From Paracoccus sp. DMF-8 (GTDB taxonomy: Bacteria; Pseudomonadota; Alphaproteobacteria; Rhodobacterales; Rhodobacteraceae), in the NCBI RefSeq assembly GCF_029309835.1, contig NZ_JARJHL010000018.1, positions 62,001-126,000 of the forward strand: 64,000 bases of DNA, written 5' to 3'. Position 1 is the first letter of the stretch, and each line of letters opens with the position of its first letter. Positions 45,753 to 54,819 of the stretch are shown in pieces. The position numbers were made by a program, and so were the translations under genes. The notes under the pieces were generated by a model. It was not told the DNA's origin and ran no database searches. It saw only the letters and a list, made by a program, of their open reading frames with translations.

Positions 45753-47315
45753 TTAATGGGAATACATCGTGATTTCCTTGGTATCCGCATCGCGTCCCGT
45801 CCGGGCGCGGCGCAGGATCAGATGGTTCAGCGCGCCGACATAGGCCTTGACGCTGGCCAGAATCGTGTCGGTATCAGCGGCCTGACCATTGACGATGCGG
45901 CCGTCCTCCTCCAGCCGGACGCTGACGGTGGCCTGCGCATCCGTGCCCTCGGTCACGGCATGGACCTGATACAGCTGCAGCCGCGCATCATGCGGAAAGA
46001 TCTGCCTGACCGCGTTGAAACAGGCATCGACCGGCCCGTCGCCGGTCGCATGAACCGTCTTTTCGACGCCTTCGACGATCATCGTCAGATCCGCCGACTG
46101 CCCGTCAGATCCGCAGATGACGCGCAGATGCTTGACCTGCAGGTGGTCGTCGCCGGTGTTGGCGCTGCTGTCCTGCATCAGCGCGACCAGATCCTCGTCA
46201 TAGACCTCTTTCTTGCGGTCTGCCAAGGACTTGAAGCGGACAAAGACGTCCTTCAACTGGTTGTCCCCGACCTCATAACCCAGATCGGCCAGCTTGGCGC
46301 GCAGCGCGGCGCGGCCCGAATGCTTGCCCATGGCGATATTGGCCTCGTTCAGGCCGATATCGGCGGGACGCATGATTTCAAAGGTCTCGACATTCTTCAG
46401 CACGCCATCCTGATGGATGCCCGATTCATGCAGGAATGCGTTCTTGCCGACGATGGCCTTGTTGAACTGGACCGGAAAACCCGAAACCTGCGCAACCCGA
46501 CGCGACAGGCCCATGATCTTGGTCGTGTCGATGCCGGTGTCAAAGGGCATGATGTCATGGCGCACCTTCATCGCCATCACGACCTCTTCCAGCGCGGTAT
46601 TGCCCGCACGCTCGCCCAGACCGTTGATCGTGCATTCGATCTGACGCGCCCCGGCCTCGACCGCCGCCAGAGAGTTCGCCGTCGCCATCCCCAGGTCATT
46701 GTGGCAATGGGTGGCAAAGATCACCTCATCCGCGCCGGGCACCCGCTCCAGCAACATGGCGATCAGCGCGGCGGATTCGCGCGGCGCCGTATAGCCGACG
46801 GTATCGGGAATGTTGATCGTCGTCGCCCCGGCCTTGATCGCGATTTCGACGACGCGGCACAGGTAATCATGTTCGGTTCGCGTCGCATCCATGGGCGACC
46901 ACTGGACATTATCGCACAGGTTGCGGGCATGGCTGACGGTCTGTTCGACCCGTTCGGCCATCTGATCCATGGTCAGGTTCAGAATCGCCCGGTGCAGCGG
47001 CGAGGTCCCGATGAACGTATGGATCCGCGGCCGCTTCGCATGTTTCACCGCCTCCCAGCAACGGTCGATATCGGGCAGTTGCGCCCGCGCCAACCCGCAG
47101 ATGACCGAGTTCTTCGCCTGACGCGCAATCTCGGATACGGCGGCGAAATCCCCCTCGGATGCGATGGGGAAACCGGCCTCGATGATATCGACGCCCATCT
47201 CATCCAGCATGCCGGCGATTTCCAGCTTTTCGGCATGGGTCATGGTCGCGCCGGGCGATTGCTCGCCGTCACGCAGGGTGGTGTCAAAAATCAATACGCG
47301 GTTCTTGTCGGACAT
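45753..47315 (-). CDS. leuA: 2-isopropylmalate synthase
   Basis: A 520-residue enzyme of the usual length. The catalytic TIM barrel starts IFDTTLRDGEQSPGATM and has the metal site THCHNDLGMATANSL and INGLGERAGN; HESGIHQDG is in the subdomain. The C-terminal LeuA regulatory domain, which binds leucine, begins near residue 390. It condenses acetyl-CoA with 2-oxoisovalerate, the first step of leucine synthesis. Upstream is a leucine-rich leader peptide, so transcription is probably attenuated by charged tRNA-Leu as well. Confidence 0.97.
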   Translation of the reverse strand: MSDKNRVLIFDTTLRDGEQSPGATMTHAEKLEIAGMLDEMGVDIIEAGFPIASEGDFAAVSEIARQAKNSVICGLARAQLPDIDRCWEAVKHAKRPRIHTFIGTSPLHRAILNLTMDQMAERVEQTVSHARNLCDNVQWSPMDATRTEHDYLCRVVEIAIKAGATTINIPDTVGYTAPRESAALIAMLLERVPGADEVIFATHCHNDLGMATANSLAAVEAGARQIECTINGLGERAGNTALEEVVMAMKVRHDIMPFDTGIDTTKIMGLSRRVAQVSGFPVQFNKAIVGKNAFLHESGIHQDGVLKNVETFEIMRPADIGLNEANIAMGKHSGRAALRAKLADLGYEVGDNQLKDVFVRFKSLADRKKEVYDEDLVALMQDSSANTGDDHLQVKHLRVICGSDGQSADLTMIVEGVEKTVHATGDGPVDACFNAVRQIFPHDARLQLYQVHAVTEGTDAQATVSVRLEEDGRIVNGQAADTDTILASVKAYVGALNHLILRRARTGRDADTKEITMYSH

Positions 47316-47376
47316 CTTGCTGTCTCACTTACGCTGGAATTCTTTGGAAAAGGTAAAGCTCCGGGCACAACCTTGC

Positions 47377-47403
47377 TGAGCGGTGGCCCGGACAGGCCGC
47401 TCA
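47377..47403 (-). promoter_or_regulatory. Hairpin at the end of the leu leader peptide
   Basis: TGAGCGG at the leader stop pairs with CCGCTCA across a short loop whose inner GGCC segments can also pair. The stem includes the leader stop codon, so a ribosome finishing or stalled on the leucine codons would change its folding. CCGGGC in the loop can alternatively pair with GCCCGG further on (around 47361-47366). This fits an attenuator, but I cannot identify the terminator itself with confidence. Confidence 0.4.
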
Positions 47404-47514
47404 GCGCAGCGTAAGAAGCAGCAGACCACGGGGGCTCACGGCAAAACGCGCGCCGATCTGCGCGTTCCGGGCCGTCTGGATTGGGGCCGCCAGAATATGT
47501 CGTGTCCGTGTCAT
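47401..47514 (-). CDS. Leucine operon leader peptide
   Basis: A 37-codon frame ends RGLLLLTLR, with leucine codons CTG CTG CTT CTT ACG CTG just before the stop. It lies 86 bp before leuA on the same strand. Leucine-rich leader peptides couple leuA transcription to leucyl-tRNA supply: when leucine is scarce, the ribosome stalls on the run and prevents terminator formation. The run itself is clear; the start is uncertain because no strong ribosome-binding site precedes ATG 47514. Confidence 0.65.
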   Translation of the reverse strand: MTRTRHILAAPIQTARNAQIGARFAVSPRGLLLLTLR

Positions 47515-47604
47515 GGCGGCAACTATAATGTCGCGCCGCCCGCATTGAAAAGCCCCGATTTGCCGCCACGCGCATTTTCCCGAAATTCGCGCGGCGCCCC
47601 GGCT

Positions 47605-47625
47605 TTCTTCATCATCCAAATACCC
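47605..47625 (-). repeat. Short intergenic repeat, copy 2
   Basis: This 21-bp sequence is identical, inverted, to that at 32874-32894. It lies 22 bp past the purD stop. Confidence 0.6.
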
Positions 47626-47647
47626 GAAAAGACGGGGCAATCCGCGA

Positions 47648-48910
47648 TTACAGCGCGCGCCAGCCAATATCCTTGCGGCAAAACCCCTGCGGCCAGTCGA
47701 TGCGCCCGACCAGGGCATAGGCCCGGTCCCGCGCCTCGCGCAGGCTGGCGCCGCGCCCGGTCGCGGCCAGAACCCGACCGCCCACGGCCACGACCTGCCC
47801 ATCCCGCAACGCCGTCCCGGCATGGAAAACCGCTTCCGAACTGTCATCTGGCAGGCCGTCCAGCCCCTTAATGGCCGACCCCTTCATATAGGTGCCGGGA
47901 TAGCCGTCGGCGGCCAGAACCACGGTCAGCGCATGGTCGTCGGCCCAGTTGACCTGCACATCCGACAGGCGCCCTTCGGCACAGGCAAGGATCAGGTCCA
48001 GCGCCTGCGCGCCAAGCCGCATCATCAGCACCTGACATTCCGGGTCGCCGAAACGCACATTGTATTCGACCAGCCGCGCCTGACCGTCCCGGATCATCAG
48101 GCCCGCATACAGAACCCCCTGAAACGGCATGCCGCGCCGGGCCATTTCGGCGATGGTCGGGCGCACGATGCGGTCCATCACCTGATCCTGCAGCGCCTGC
48201 GTCAGCACCGGCGCGGGCGAATAGGCGCCCATGCCGCCGGTGTTCGGGCCGGTGTCGCCGTCGCCCACGCGCTTGTGGTCCTGCGCGGTGCCGATGGGCA
48301 GGCAGTCCACGCCGTCGGACAGGATGAAGAAGCTGGCCTCTTCGCCCGCCATGAATTCCTCGATCACGACCTCGGCCCCGGCCTCGCCGAAGGCGCCGCC
48401 AAAGGCGTCATCGACGGCGGCAATCGCCTCGGCCTCGGTCATGGCGACGGTGACGCCCTTGCCTGCGGCCAGACCATCGGCCTTGATGACGATGGGCGCA
48501 CCCTTTTCGCGGATGTAATCGCGCGCGGGACCGGCCTGATCGAACCGCGCCCATGCGGCGGTCGGCGCGCCGCAGGCGTCGCAGATCTGCTTGGTAAAGG
48601 CCTTGGATGCCTCCAGCTGGGCCGCGGCGGCCGAAGGGCCAAAGACCAGAATGCCCGCCGCGCGCAGCGCATCGGCCACGCCTGCGGCCAAAGGCGCCTC
48701 GGGGCCGATCACGACCAGATCGACGGCGGTTTCCTCGCAGAATGCGATGACATCGGGGCCGGACAGGATGTCCAGCGCGACGCAGCGCGCCACGCCCTCG
48801 ATCCCGGCATTGCCCGGTGCGACGAACAGCCGGTCGCATTTCGGGTTCTGGCGGATCGCCCATGCCAAGGCGTGTTCGCGGCCACCGCTGCCGAGGATCA
48901 GGATATTCAT
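47648..48910 (-). CDS. purD: Phosphoribosylamine-glycine ligase
   Basis: A 420-residue ATP-grasp enzyme. MNILILGSGGREHALAWAIR is the usual start; KADGLAAGKGVTVA is the ATP site; GAYSPAPVLT and RFGDPECQVLM are metal and catalytic segments. It joins phosphoribosylamine and glycine in step two of purine synthesis. The start at 48910 is fixed by the conserved N-terminus although the frame stays open for 123 more codons. It is divergent from xseA. Confidence 0.97.
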   Translation of the reverse strand: MNILILGSGGREHALAWAIRQNPKCDRLFVAPGNAGIEGVARCVALDILSGPDVIAFCEETAVDLVVIGPEAPLAAGVADALRAAGILVFGPSAAAAQLEASKAFTKQICDACGAPTAAWARFDQAGPARDYIREKGAPIVIKADGLAAGKGVTVAMTEAEAIAAVDDAFGGAFGEAGAEVVIEEFMAGEEASFFILSDGVDCLPIGTAQDHKRVGDGDTGPNTGGMGAYSPAPVLTQALQDQVMDRIVRPTIAEMARRGMPFQGVLYAGLMIRDGQARLVEYNVRFGDPECQVLMMRLGAQALDLILACAEGRLSDVQVNWADDHALTVVLAADGYPGTYMKGSAIKGLDGLPDDSSEAVFHAGTALRDGQVVAVGGRVLAATGRGASLREARDRAYALVGRIDWPQGFCRKDIGWRAL

Positions 48911-49007
48911 GCGCAGCCCTTCCCAATGTGCTGCCCGCCTTCTAGTCTGCGACCCCAACGGGAACAAGACCGCCTTGCGGCGGCACGGACGGGACGGCGA
49001 CGGGCTG

Positions 49008-50666
49008 ATGGATCTACTGGACGATGGCGGCGACCAGCCGGGCGGCAACGCCCATGAATTCACCGTTTCCGAAATCTCGGGGGCGGTGAAGCGCTCGATC
49101 GAGGACCAGTTCGGCCGCGTCCGCGTGCGCGGCGAGGTGGGGCGGGTCTCGCGCCCGTCGTCAGGGCACCTGTATTTCGACCTGAAGGACGACCGTTCCG
49201 TGCTGGCCGCCGTCACCTGGAAAGGGCAGGCGGCCCGGTTGCAGACCCGCCCCGAGGAAGGGATCGAGGTCATTGCCACGGGCCGTCTGACGACCTTCCC
49301 CGGCCAGTCGAAATACCAGATGATCGTCGATCAGATCGAGCCTGCGGGCGCGGGCGCGCTGATGGTCATGCTGGAAAAACGCCGCAAGGCGCTGGCGGCC
49401 GAGGGGCTTTTCGACGAAGCCCGCAAACGCCCGCTACCTTATCTTCCGCGCGTGATCGGGGTCGTGACCTCGCCCTCGGGGGCGGTGATCCGCGACATCC
49501 TGCACCGGCTGCGCGACCGTTTTCCGACCCGCGTGCTGATCTGGCCGGTGGCCGTGCAGGGCAACGATTGCGCGCCGCAGGTGGCCAATGCGATTCGCGG
49601 CTTCAACGCGCTGGCGCCGGATGGGCCGATCCCGCGCCCGGACCTGCTGATCGTCGCGCGGGGCGGCGGCAGTCTGGAAGACCTGTGGGGCTTCAACGAG
49701 GAAATCGTGGTCCGCGCCGCCGCCGACAGCGCCATCCCGCTGATTTCCGCCGTGGGGCATGAAACCGATACGACCCTGATCGACTTTGCATCGGACCGCC
49801 GCGCGCCGACACCGACCGCCGCCGCTGAAATGGCCGTGCCGGTGCGTGCGGATCTGGCCGCGCGGCTGGCCGAAATCGGGCTGCGGTTGATGCGCGGGGA
49901 ACAGAACCGCATCACCCGCCAGCGCCAGCGGCTGAGCGATCTGGGCCGCGCGCTTGGCCGTCCGCAGGCGCTGACCGATCCGGCGCGGCAACGCTTTGAT
50001 CTGTTCGCGATGCGGCTGGAGCCGGGGTTGCGCGGCTTTGTCCGGCGTTCGCGCGACCGGCTGAACAGCTTGCCGCTGTCGCTGTCGGCCCTGCGTGGTA
50101 ACACCGGGAAAAAGCGGATCGCGCTGAGCGGCGCCGCGCAGCGGCTGGACAGTGCGCAGCGCAGCCGTGCCCGGCAGGATCGCGACCGGCTGAAAACCCT
50201 GTCGCAGCGGCTTGAACGCGAAAGGACCCGCGCCCTTGCCGACAGCACCCGCCGCATCCGCGACCAGCGCGACGGCGTGCACAAGCTGGCCGAGCGGCTG
50301 CAGGTCGCGGGCAGCCGCCTTGTCGCGCCCCGGCGCGAAAGGCTGGAGCGGCTGGACCGCCTGCGCCAGACGCTTGGCTATGCGGAAACGCTGAAACGCG
50401 GCTTTGCCGTGGTCAGGGGCGCGGGGGACGAGGTCATCACGACGGTCGAGGCGGCGCGCACCCAGCCCCGTCTGGTGATCGAATTCCAGAACAACGGCCG
50501 TCTGCCGGTTCGTCCCGATACGGGCCCTGATACGGGTGCCGGCCCGGCCGGCAGCCCGCCCGTGCCGCCAGCCGATGCGAAACCGGTCCGGCCGCGTGCG
50601 CGCAAGGGCGCAGGCCCGAAATCCGATGACACCCCCGGAAGCGACGGGCAGCAGACGCTGTTCTAG
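49008..50666 (+). CDS. xseA: Exodeoxyribonuclease VII large subunit
   Basis: A 552-residue protein. An N-terminal OB fold (FTVSEISGAVKRSIEDQFG, SRPSSGHLYFDLKD) precedes the catalytic region (PRVIGVVTSPSGAVIRDIL, IVARGGGSLEDLWGFNEE, VGHETDTTLIDFASD), then a long coiled coil (about 290-430). The C-terminal 80 residues are rich in Pro, Gly and Ala. With XseB it degrades single-stranded DNA. The start MDLLDDGG is chosen for its position just before the OB fold; upstream in-frame codons are purD shadow. Confidence 0.95.
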   Translation: MDLLDDGGDQPGGNAHEFTVSEISGAVKRSIEDQFGRVRVRGEVGRVSRPSSGHLYFDLKDDRSVLAAVTWKGQAARLQTRPEEGIEVIATGRLTTFPGQSKYQMIVDQIEPAGAGALMVMLEKRRKALAAEGLFDEARKRPLPYLPRVIGVVTSPSGAVIRDILHRLRDRFPTRVLIWPVAVQGNDCAPQVANAIRGFNALAPDGPIPRPDLLIVARGGGSLEDLWGFNEEIVVRAAADSAIPLISAVGHETDTTLIDFASDRRAPTPTAAAEMAVPVRADLAARLAEIGLRLMRGEQNRITRQRQRLSDLGRALGRPQALTDPARQRFDLFAMRLEPGLRGFVRRSRDRLNSLPLSLSALRGNTGKKRIALSGAAQRLDSAQRSRARQDRDRLKTLSQRLERERTRALADSTRRIRDQRDGVHKLAERLQVAGSRLVAPRRERLERLDRLRQTLGYAETLKRGFAVVRGAGDEVITTVEAARTQPRLVIEFQNNGRLPVRPDTGPDTGAGPAGSPPVPPADAKPVRPRARKGAGPKSDDTPGSDGQQTLF

Positions 50667-50699
50667 GCCGTTTGCCCGGAACTGCCTGCCCGGGCCTGC

Positions 50700-51915
50700 C
50701 TACTCGGCTTTGACCCGCAGTTTCAGCCAGATCAGCGTCGCCCCTGCCAGCACCAGAAACGGCACCATCGCCAGATTGACGGCGTTCCAGCCGGATTGAA
50801 CGTCGCCGCCCATGCAGTTCATCAGCCCGCCCGACGACAGCGAGGCCAGAAACACCCCGCCAAAGACGATGGCGTCGTTCATGCCCTGAACGCGGGCGCG
50901 TTCCTCGGGGCGGTGATGCTGGGTCAGGAAGGCGGTGGCACCGATATAGCCGAAATTCCAGCCCAGCCCCAGCAGGATCAGCGCGCCATAGAAATGCGTC
51001 AGTTGCACCCCCGACAACGCGACCATGCCCGCCAGCATCAGGATCACGATTCCCGTCAGCATGATCCGGGGCGCCCCAAAGCGCGCGATCAGATGGCCGG
51101 TAAAGAACGAGGGCAGGAACATCGCGATGACATGGGCGCTGACGATATTCGCCGCATCCGCCGTCGCGAAACCGCATCCGACCACGGCCAGCGGGGTCGA
51201 GGTCATGACAAGGTTCATCAGCGCATAGGCGATGGTGCCGCAGATCACCGCGACGATGATTTCCGGCACCCGCAGAAGCTCGCGCAGGGGGCGGCCCTGC
51301 GGGGCGTCGGGGCTGGCGGCGCGGGGTTTCGGGATGTCCAGAAAGGCGAAGATGACCGGCCCGGCAAGGTTGATCAGCAACAGCGTCGCATAGGTCGCCA
51401 TGAAGGGCACGGTCACGGCCTCGGCCGTGTGGCGCACGACCCAGGACCCGGCCAGCGCCGAAAACAGCCCGGCCGCCAGCACATAGGAAATCGCCTTGCC
51501 CTGAAATTCGAGCGGCGCGGTATCGGTCGCGGCAAAGCGGTAGAACCCCTGCGCCGCCATATAGACGCCGGTCAGCAGCGTGCCGCAGGTGAACAGCCAG
51601 AACGACCCGAACCACAGCCCGGCAAAGGACACCGCCGCGCCAAGCGCCGCGAACCCGACCGCCAGCAGGAACCCGGCCCGCCGGCCATGCCGCTGCATGA
51701 ACCCGGCCAGCGGCCGCGCGCTCAGCGCCGATCCCAGAATGAAGGTCGACAGGAGCAGGGGTGGCGATGCAGGGATTGGGCGCCAGCATCTGGCCGATCA
51801 GCCCGCCGACGATGAAATTCACCGGCATCTGGATACCCAAAAGCCCCTGCGCAACCGCCAGAACCATGACGTTGCGGCGGGCGCGGCTCATGTTCCGCGC
51901 GATGTCCTGATCCAT
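50700..51915 (-). CDS. MFS transporter, one frameshift as read
   Basis: About 404 residues with twelve predicted membrane helices. The N-terminus (MDQDIARNMSRARRNVMVLA to QMLAPNPCIAT) is in one frame; from STFILGSALSARPLAGFMQR on it continues in another. The change falls in GGGG at 51758-51761, where one base is extra, so a sequencing error is likely. The intact part alone would start at 51698. The substrate is unknown. It lies 20 bp after eda on the same strand, so a sugar acid or related compound is possible but unproven. Confidence 0.75.
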
Positions 51916-51935
51916 GTCGGCTCCGGGAAATGGGC

Positions 51936-52577
51936 TCAGGCGCGCAATGCCTTGGCGGCGCGGGCCCGTTCGGTGATGGCGGCCCAGTTGCCCGCCAGGA
52001 TATCGGATTCCGGTGCGATCCAGCTGCCGCCGACGCACAGGATATTTGGCTGCGACAGATATTCGGGCGCCTTTTCGACGGTGATGCCGCCGGTCGGGCA
52101 GAAACCGACATGGGGCAGGGGGCCGCCGAGGGATTTCAGGTATCTGACGCCGCCCGCGGGTTCGGCGGGAAAGAATTTCAGCATGTCGAAACCGGCGTCA
52201 GCGGCGCGCATCACCTCGGACGCGGTGGCGGCGCCGGGCAGCAGGGGCAGGGCTTCGTCGATGCAGGCGCTGATCAACTGGCCGGTGGCGCCGGGCGAGA
52301 CGGCGAAGGTGGCGCCCGCCTCTTTCGCTTTCCAGACATCTTCGGGGGTCAGGACGGTGCCCGCGCCGACGACCGCGCCGGGAACCTGCGCCATGCGCGT
52401 GATCGCATCCAGCGCGCCAGCGGTGCGCAGGGTTACCTCCAGCACGGGCAGGCCGCCGTCGACCAGCGCGCGGGCCAGCGCCACGGCATCCGCGCCATCG
52501 GGGATGACCAGAACCGGCACCACGGGGGCAAGGGAACAGATTTCCTGCATCCGTTCGGATTGAAGGTCAGGAGTCAT
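51936..52577 (-). CDS. eda: 2-dehydro-3-deoxyphosphogluconate aldolase
   Basis: A 213-residue class I aldolase. VPVLVIPDGADAVALARALV opens the barrel, GLPVLEVTLRTAGAL contains the catalytic glutamate, VGAGTVLTPEDV follows, and MLKFFPAE holds the Schiff-base lysine. It cleaves KDPG to pyruvate and glyceraldehyde 3-phosphate in the Entner-Doudoroff pathway. The start at 52577 has GAGGGA upstream. The dehydratase gene edd is not in the window. Confidence 0.95.
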   Translation of the reverse strand: MTPDLQSERMQEICSLAPVVPVLVIPDGADAVALARALVDGGLPVLEVTLRTAGALDAITRMAQVPGAVVGAGTVLTPEDVWKAKEAGATFAVSPGATGQLISACIDEALPLLPGAATASEVMRAADAGFDMLKFFPAEPAGGVRYLKSLGGPLPHVGFCPTGGITVEKAPEYLSQPNILCVGGSWIAPESDILAGNWAAITERARAAKALRA

Positions 52578-52658
52578 GCTGTTCCCTCTGTCTGGAATGA
52601 ATTCGTGGCGAAACTGCGCCTTTATACGGGGCATTGCAACCCCGTCGGACGCATCCTG

Positions 52659-53266
52659 TCAGCCCCCCAGACTGCGGCTGCCCGAACCCGAGCGCGCCGT
52701 CGCCGACTGGCCGAAACCGCCGCGCTGCGCCACGGCTGCGCGGCTGAGCGGCGCTTGCCCCATCGTGGTCGGGCCGCGGGTGAAGGTCTGGGCCGGAACC
52801 TTGCCCGCCCCCGGTTCGAGGCAAAGCTCTGGTCGCCCTTGGGCGTCGAATAGCGGCCATCCGCCGTCTGCACCATCGGCTGCGAAAAGACCCCGCCGCC
52901 CCGCGACATCATCGAGCCCAGCATGAACCCCATCAGCATCGGCATGAAGGAAAAGCCGCCGCCGGAATTCTGCGCGGTCTGCGTCGGGTCGCCTTCGCAT
53001 TTGCCCACGCCATGTTCCTGTTCGCAAAGCTCTTTGGATTCGTAACGCGGCGCGGTTTCCAGATATTCCTGCGCGGCATTGGCGAAATTGCTGCGGCAGT
53101 CCGCCTCGGTGAACCACAGGCTGTTTTCCTGCGCGGCGGCAACGCAGCTTGCCAGATCGGGAAAGGATTGCGCATCGACGCGGTCGTCTTCGCAGGCGGC
53201 AAGGGCCATGACTGCGGAACCGGCCAGAACCAGCGCGACGTGACGGGAGCGTTTGCGTGTGGCCAT
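52659..53266 (-). CDS. DUF1190 (YgiB-type) lipoprotein, C-terminal frameshift as read
   Basis: The N-terminus is a lipoprotein signal: a hydrophobic stretch followed by AACEDDRVDA with the lipobox cysteine near residue 25. The DUF1190 core then reads DLASCVAAAQENSLW, EADCRSNFANA and APRYESKELCEQEHGVGKC. Near 52810, in CCCCC at 52808-52812, one base is missing; the correct tail is in the other frame (GKVPAQTFTRGPTTMGQAPL to SRSLGG) and ends at 52659. Read without correction the frame ends at 52622. It lies 10 bp after the YgiC-like gene, as ygiB and ygiC are paired in E. coli. Confidence 0.8.
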
Positions 53267-53276
53267 GATCTGCCTG

Positions 53277-54500
53277 TTATCCTTGGATGAAATGGGGTTT
53301 GAAGCGCGAAAGGTTATGGGTGATGCGGGCGCGATCCTCGCGGATGCCCAGACCGACGCAATCCTGCCCGACGACCCATGCGCCCATCACGGGATGAAAG
53401 CCGCCGAATTCCGGCAGGCGGGCCAGCGCCTGCACGATCATCGGATGGTGCGAATAGCTGTCATCGCCGGTTTCTTCGGTCACGCGGCCGGATTCGTGGA
53501 TGGCGACGCCAGCGCCTTCGCGCGAAAAGATCGGCTTGGTGACATGGCCGTGCCGCAACTGATCCGCGGCGGCGGCAAAGGCTTGGGCGATCCGGGGCGC
53601 AGGGGTGCCGCCGGTCAGCGCATCGGCGACATCGGCGGCGAAAAAGGCGGGCAGCAGGTTCGGGTGACCGGGGAACATCTGCCACAGGACCGGCAGCAGC
53701 CCCTTGTTCGACAGGATCGCCTTCCACGCCGGTTCAAGGAACCGGGTTTGTGAAGCGTCGAGGTGCCGGGCGAAATCGTCGCGCAGCATGTCTTCCCACG
53801 GATACAGCTTGAACAGCGTGCCGATGACGCGGTCCTGATCGTCGGTGAAATGGCCCTGATCCGACAGGCCGATGCCCGACAGATCGGTGAAATGGGCGCC
53901 CATGCCGGCCTCGCGCGCGGCCCATGCCAAGGTTTCGACGGTGGCGAAATCCTCGGGGTTGTCCTTGTCGGCGGTGAAATGGATCTCGGTCTGCGGGTCA
54001 AGGATTTCGCCGAAACGCTCGACCAGTGCCTCATGGATGCGGTTGAACTGGTCGCTGTCGCCGGGCAGCGCGCCAAGCCCTTGCTGATCTTCCAGCCACA
54101 GCCATTGGAACGAGGCGGATTCATACAGGGATGTCGGCGTATCTGCATTATATTCCAGCAGCTTGGCCGGGCTTTCTCCGTTATATGCCAGATCGAAGCG
54201 GCCATAGAGTTCCGGCTCGCCCCCGGTCCATGACCGCGCCACGAAATCCCATTGCGCGCGGGGGATATCCAGCCGGGTCATCAGCTCTTCCGAGCCGGTG
54301 ATATGGGCGACCGCCTCGCGGCACATCTGATGCAATTCGTTCGAGGGGATTTCGATATCCTGCTCGATCTGGTCCAGCGTCAGGGCATAGGCGCTGGTTT
54401 CATCCCAATAGGGCTCGCCATTCATGTCGGCGAAGGTAAAGCCCACATCCTTGGCGCGAATGCGCCATTCAGGGCGTTCGGGCAGGTCGATCTTCTGCAT
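53277..54500 (-). CDS. Glutathionylspermidine synthase-like ATP-grasp protein (YgiC type)
   Basis: A 407-residue protein of the glutathionylspermidine synthase C-terminal domain family: FDLAYNGESPAKLLEYNADT, ESASFQWLWLEDQ, KLYPWEDMLRDDFA, LEPAWKAILSNKGLLPVLWQ and PIFSREGAGV. YgiC-type proteins have peptide-spermidine-ligase folds, but their real substrates are not established. The start MQKIDLPERPEW at 54500 follows GGGAG. It is co-transcribed with the DUF1190 lipoprotein. Confidence 0.9.
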   Translation of the reverse strand: MQKIDLPERPEWRIRAKDVGFTFADMNGEPYWDETSAYALTLDQIEQDIEIPSNELHQMCREAVAHITGSEELMTRLDIPRAQWDFVARSWTGGEPELYGRFDLAYNGESPAKLLEYNADTPTSLYESASFQWLWLEDQQGLGALPGDSDQFNRIHEALVERFGEILDPQTEIHFTADKDNPEDFATVETLAWAAREAGMGAHFTDLSGIGLSDQGHFTDDQDRVIGTLFKLYPWEDMLRDDFARHLDASQTRFLEPAWKAILSNKGLLPVLWQMFPGHPNLLPAFFAADVADALTGGTPAPRIAQAFAAAADQLRHGHVTKPIFSREGAGVAIHESGRVTEETGDDSYSHHPMIVQALARLPEFGGFHPVMGAWVVGQDCVGLGIREDRARITHNLSRFKPHFIQG

Positions 54501-54819
54501 GGGCGCTCCCTTCGGTTTTGTTCCAGATGACAAGTGCGGCGCCGGGATGCAAGGCTGCACGACATGTCAGGGGCGGGATATGCAGGGCGCGATGTTGACA
54601 GTTTGCATGATGTTTCAAAAGCAACGCAATGTTTCTATGTGTAGTTTTTATGGGCGGCTTGCAGGGACAGGTGTTCCGTGCATGATGTCGCCTTTGCCGC
54701 CCGTTTTTGGGTGCCGGGCCGTTCCGTCGCGGAATGGGGACTTGTCGGGCGCGCAAGGCGGGTTCATGCTGCGGGGATGAACCGCCGATGAGCGTGCGGA
54801 GAAACAGGGAAATTCGGAC
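54501..54819. other. Divergent intergenic region of 319 bp
   Basis: I see no gene. It must contain promoters for the ygiC-ygiB pair and the peptide transporter operon. TTGACA at 54595-54600 is a good plus-strand -35 candidate, but the segment 17 bases on is not a clear -10 box. Confidence 0.4.
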
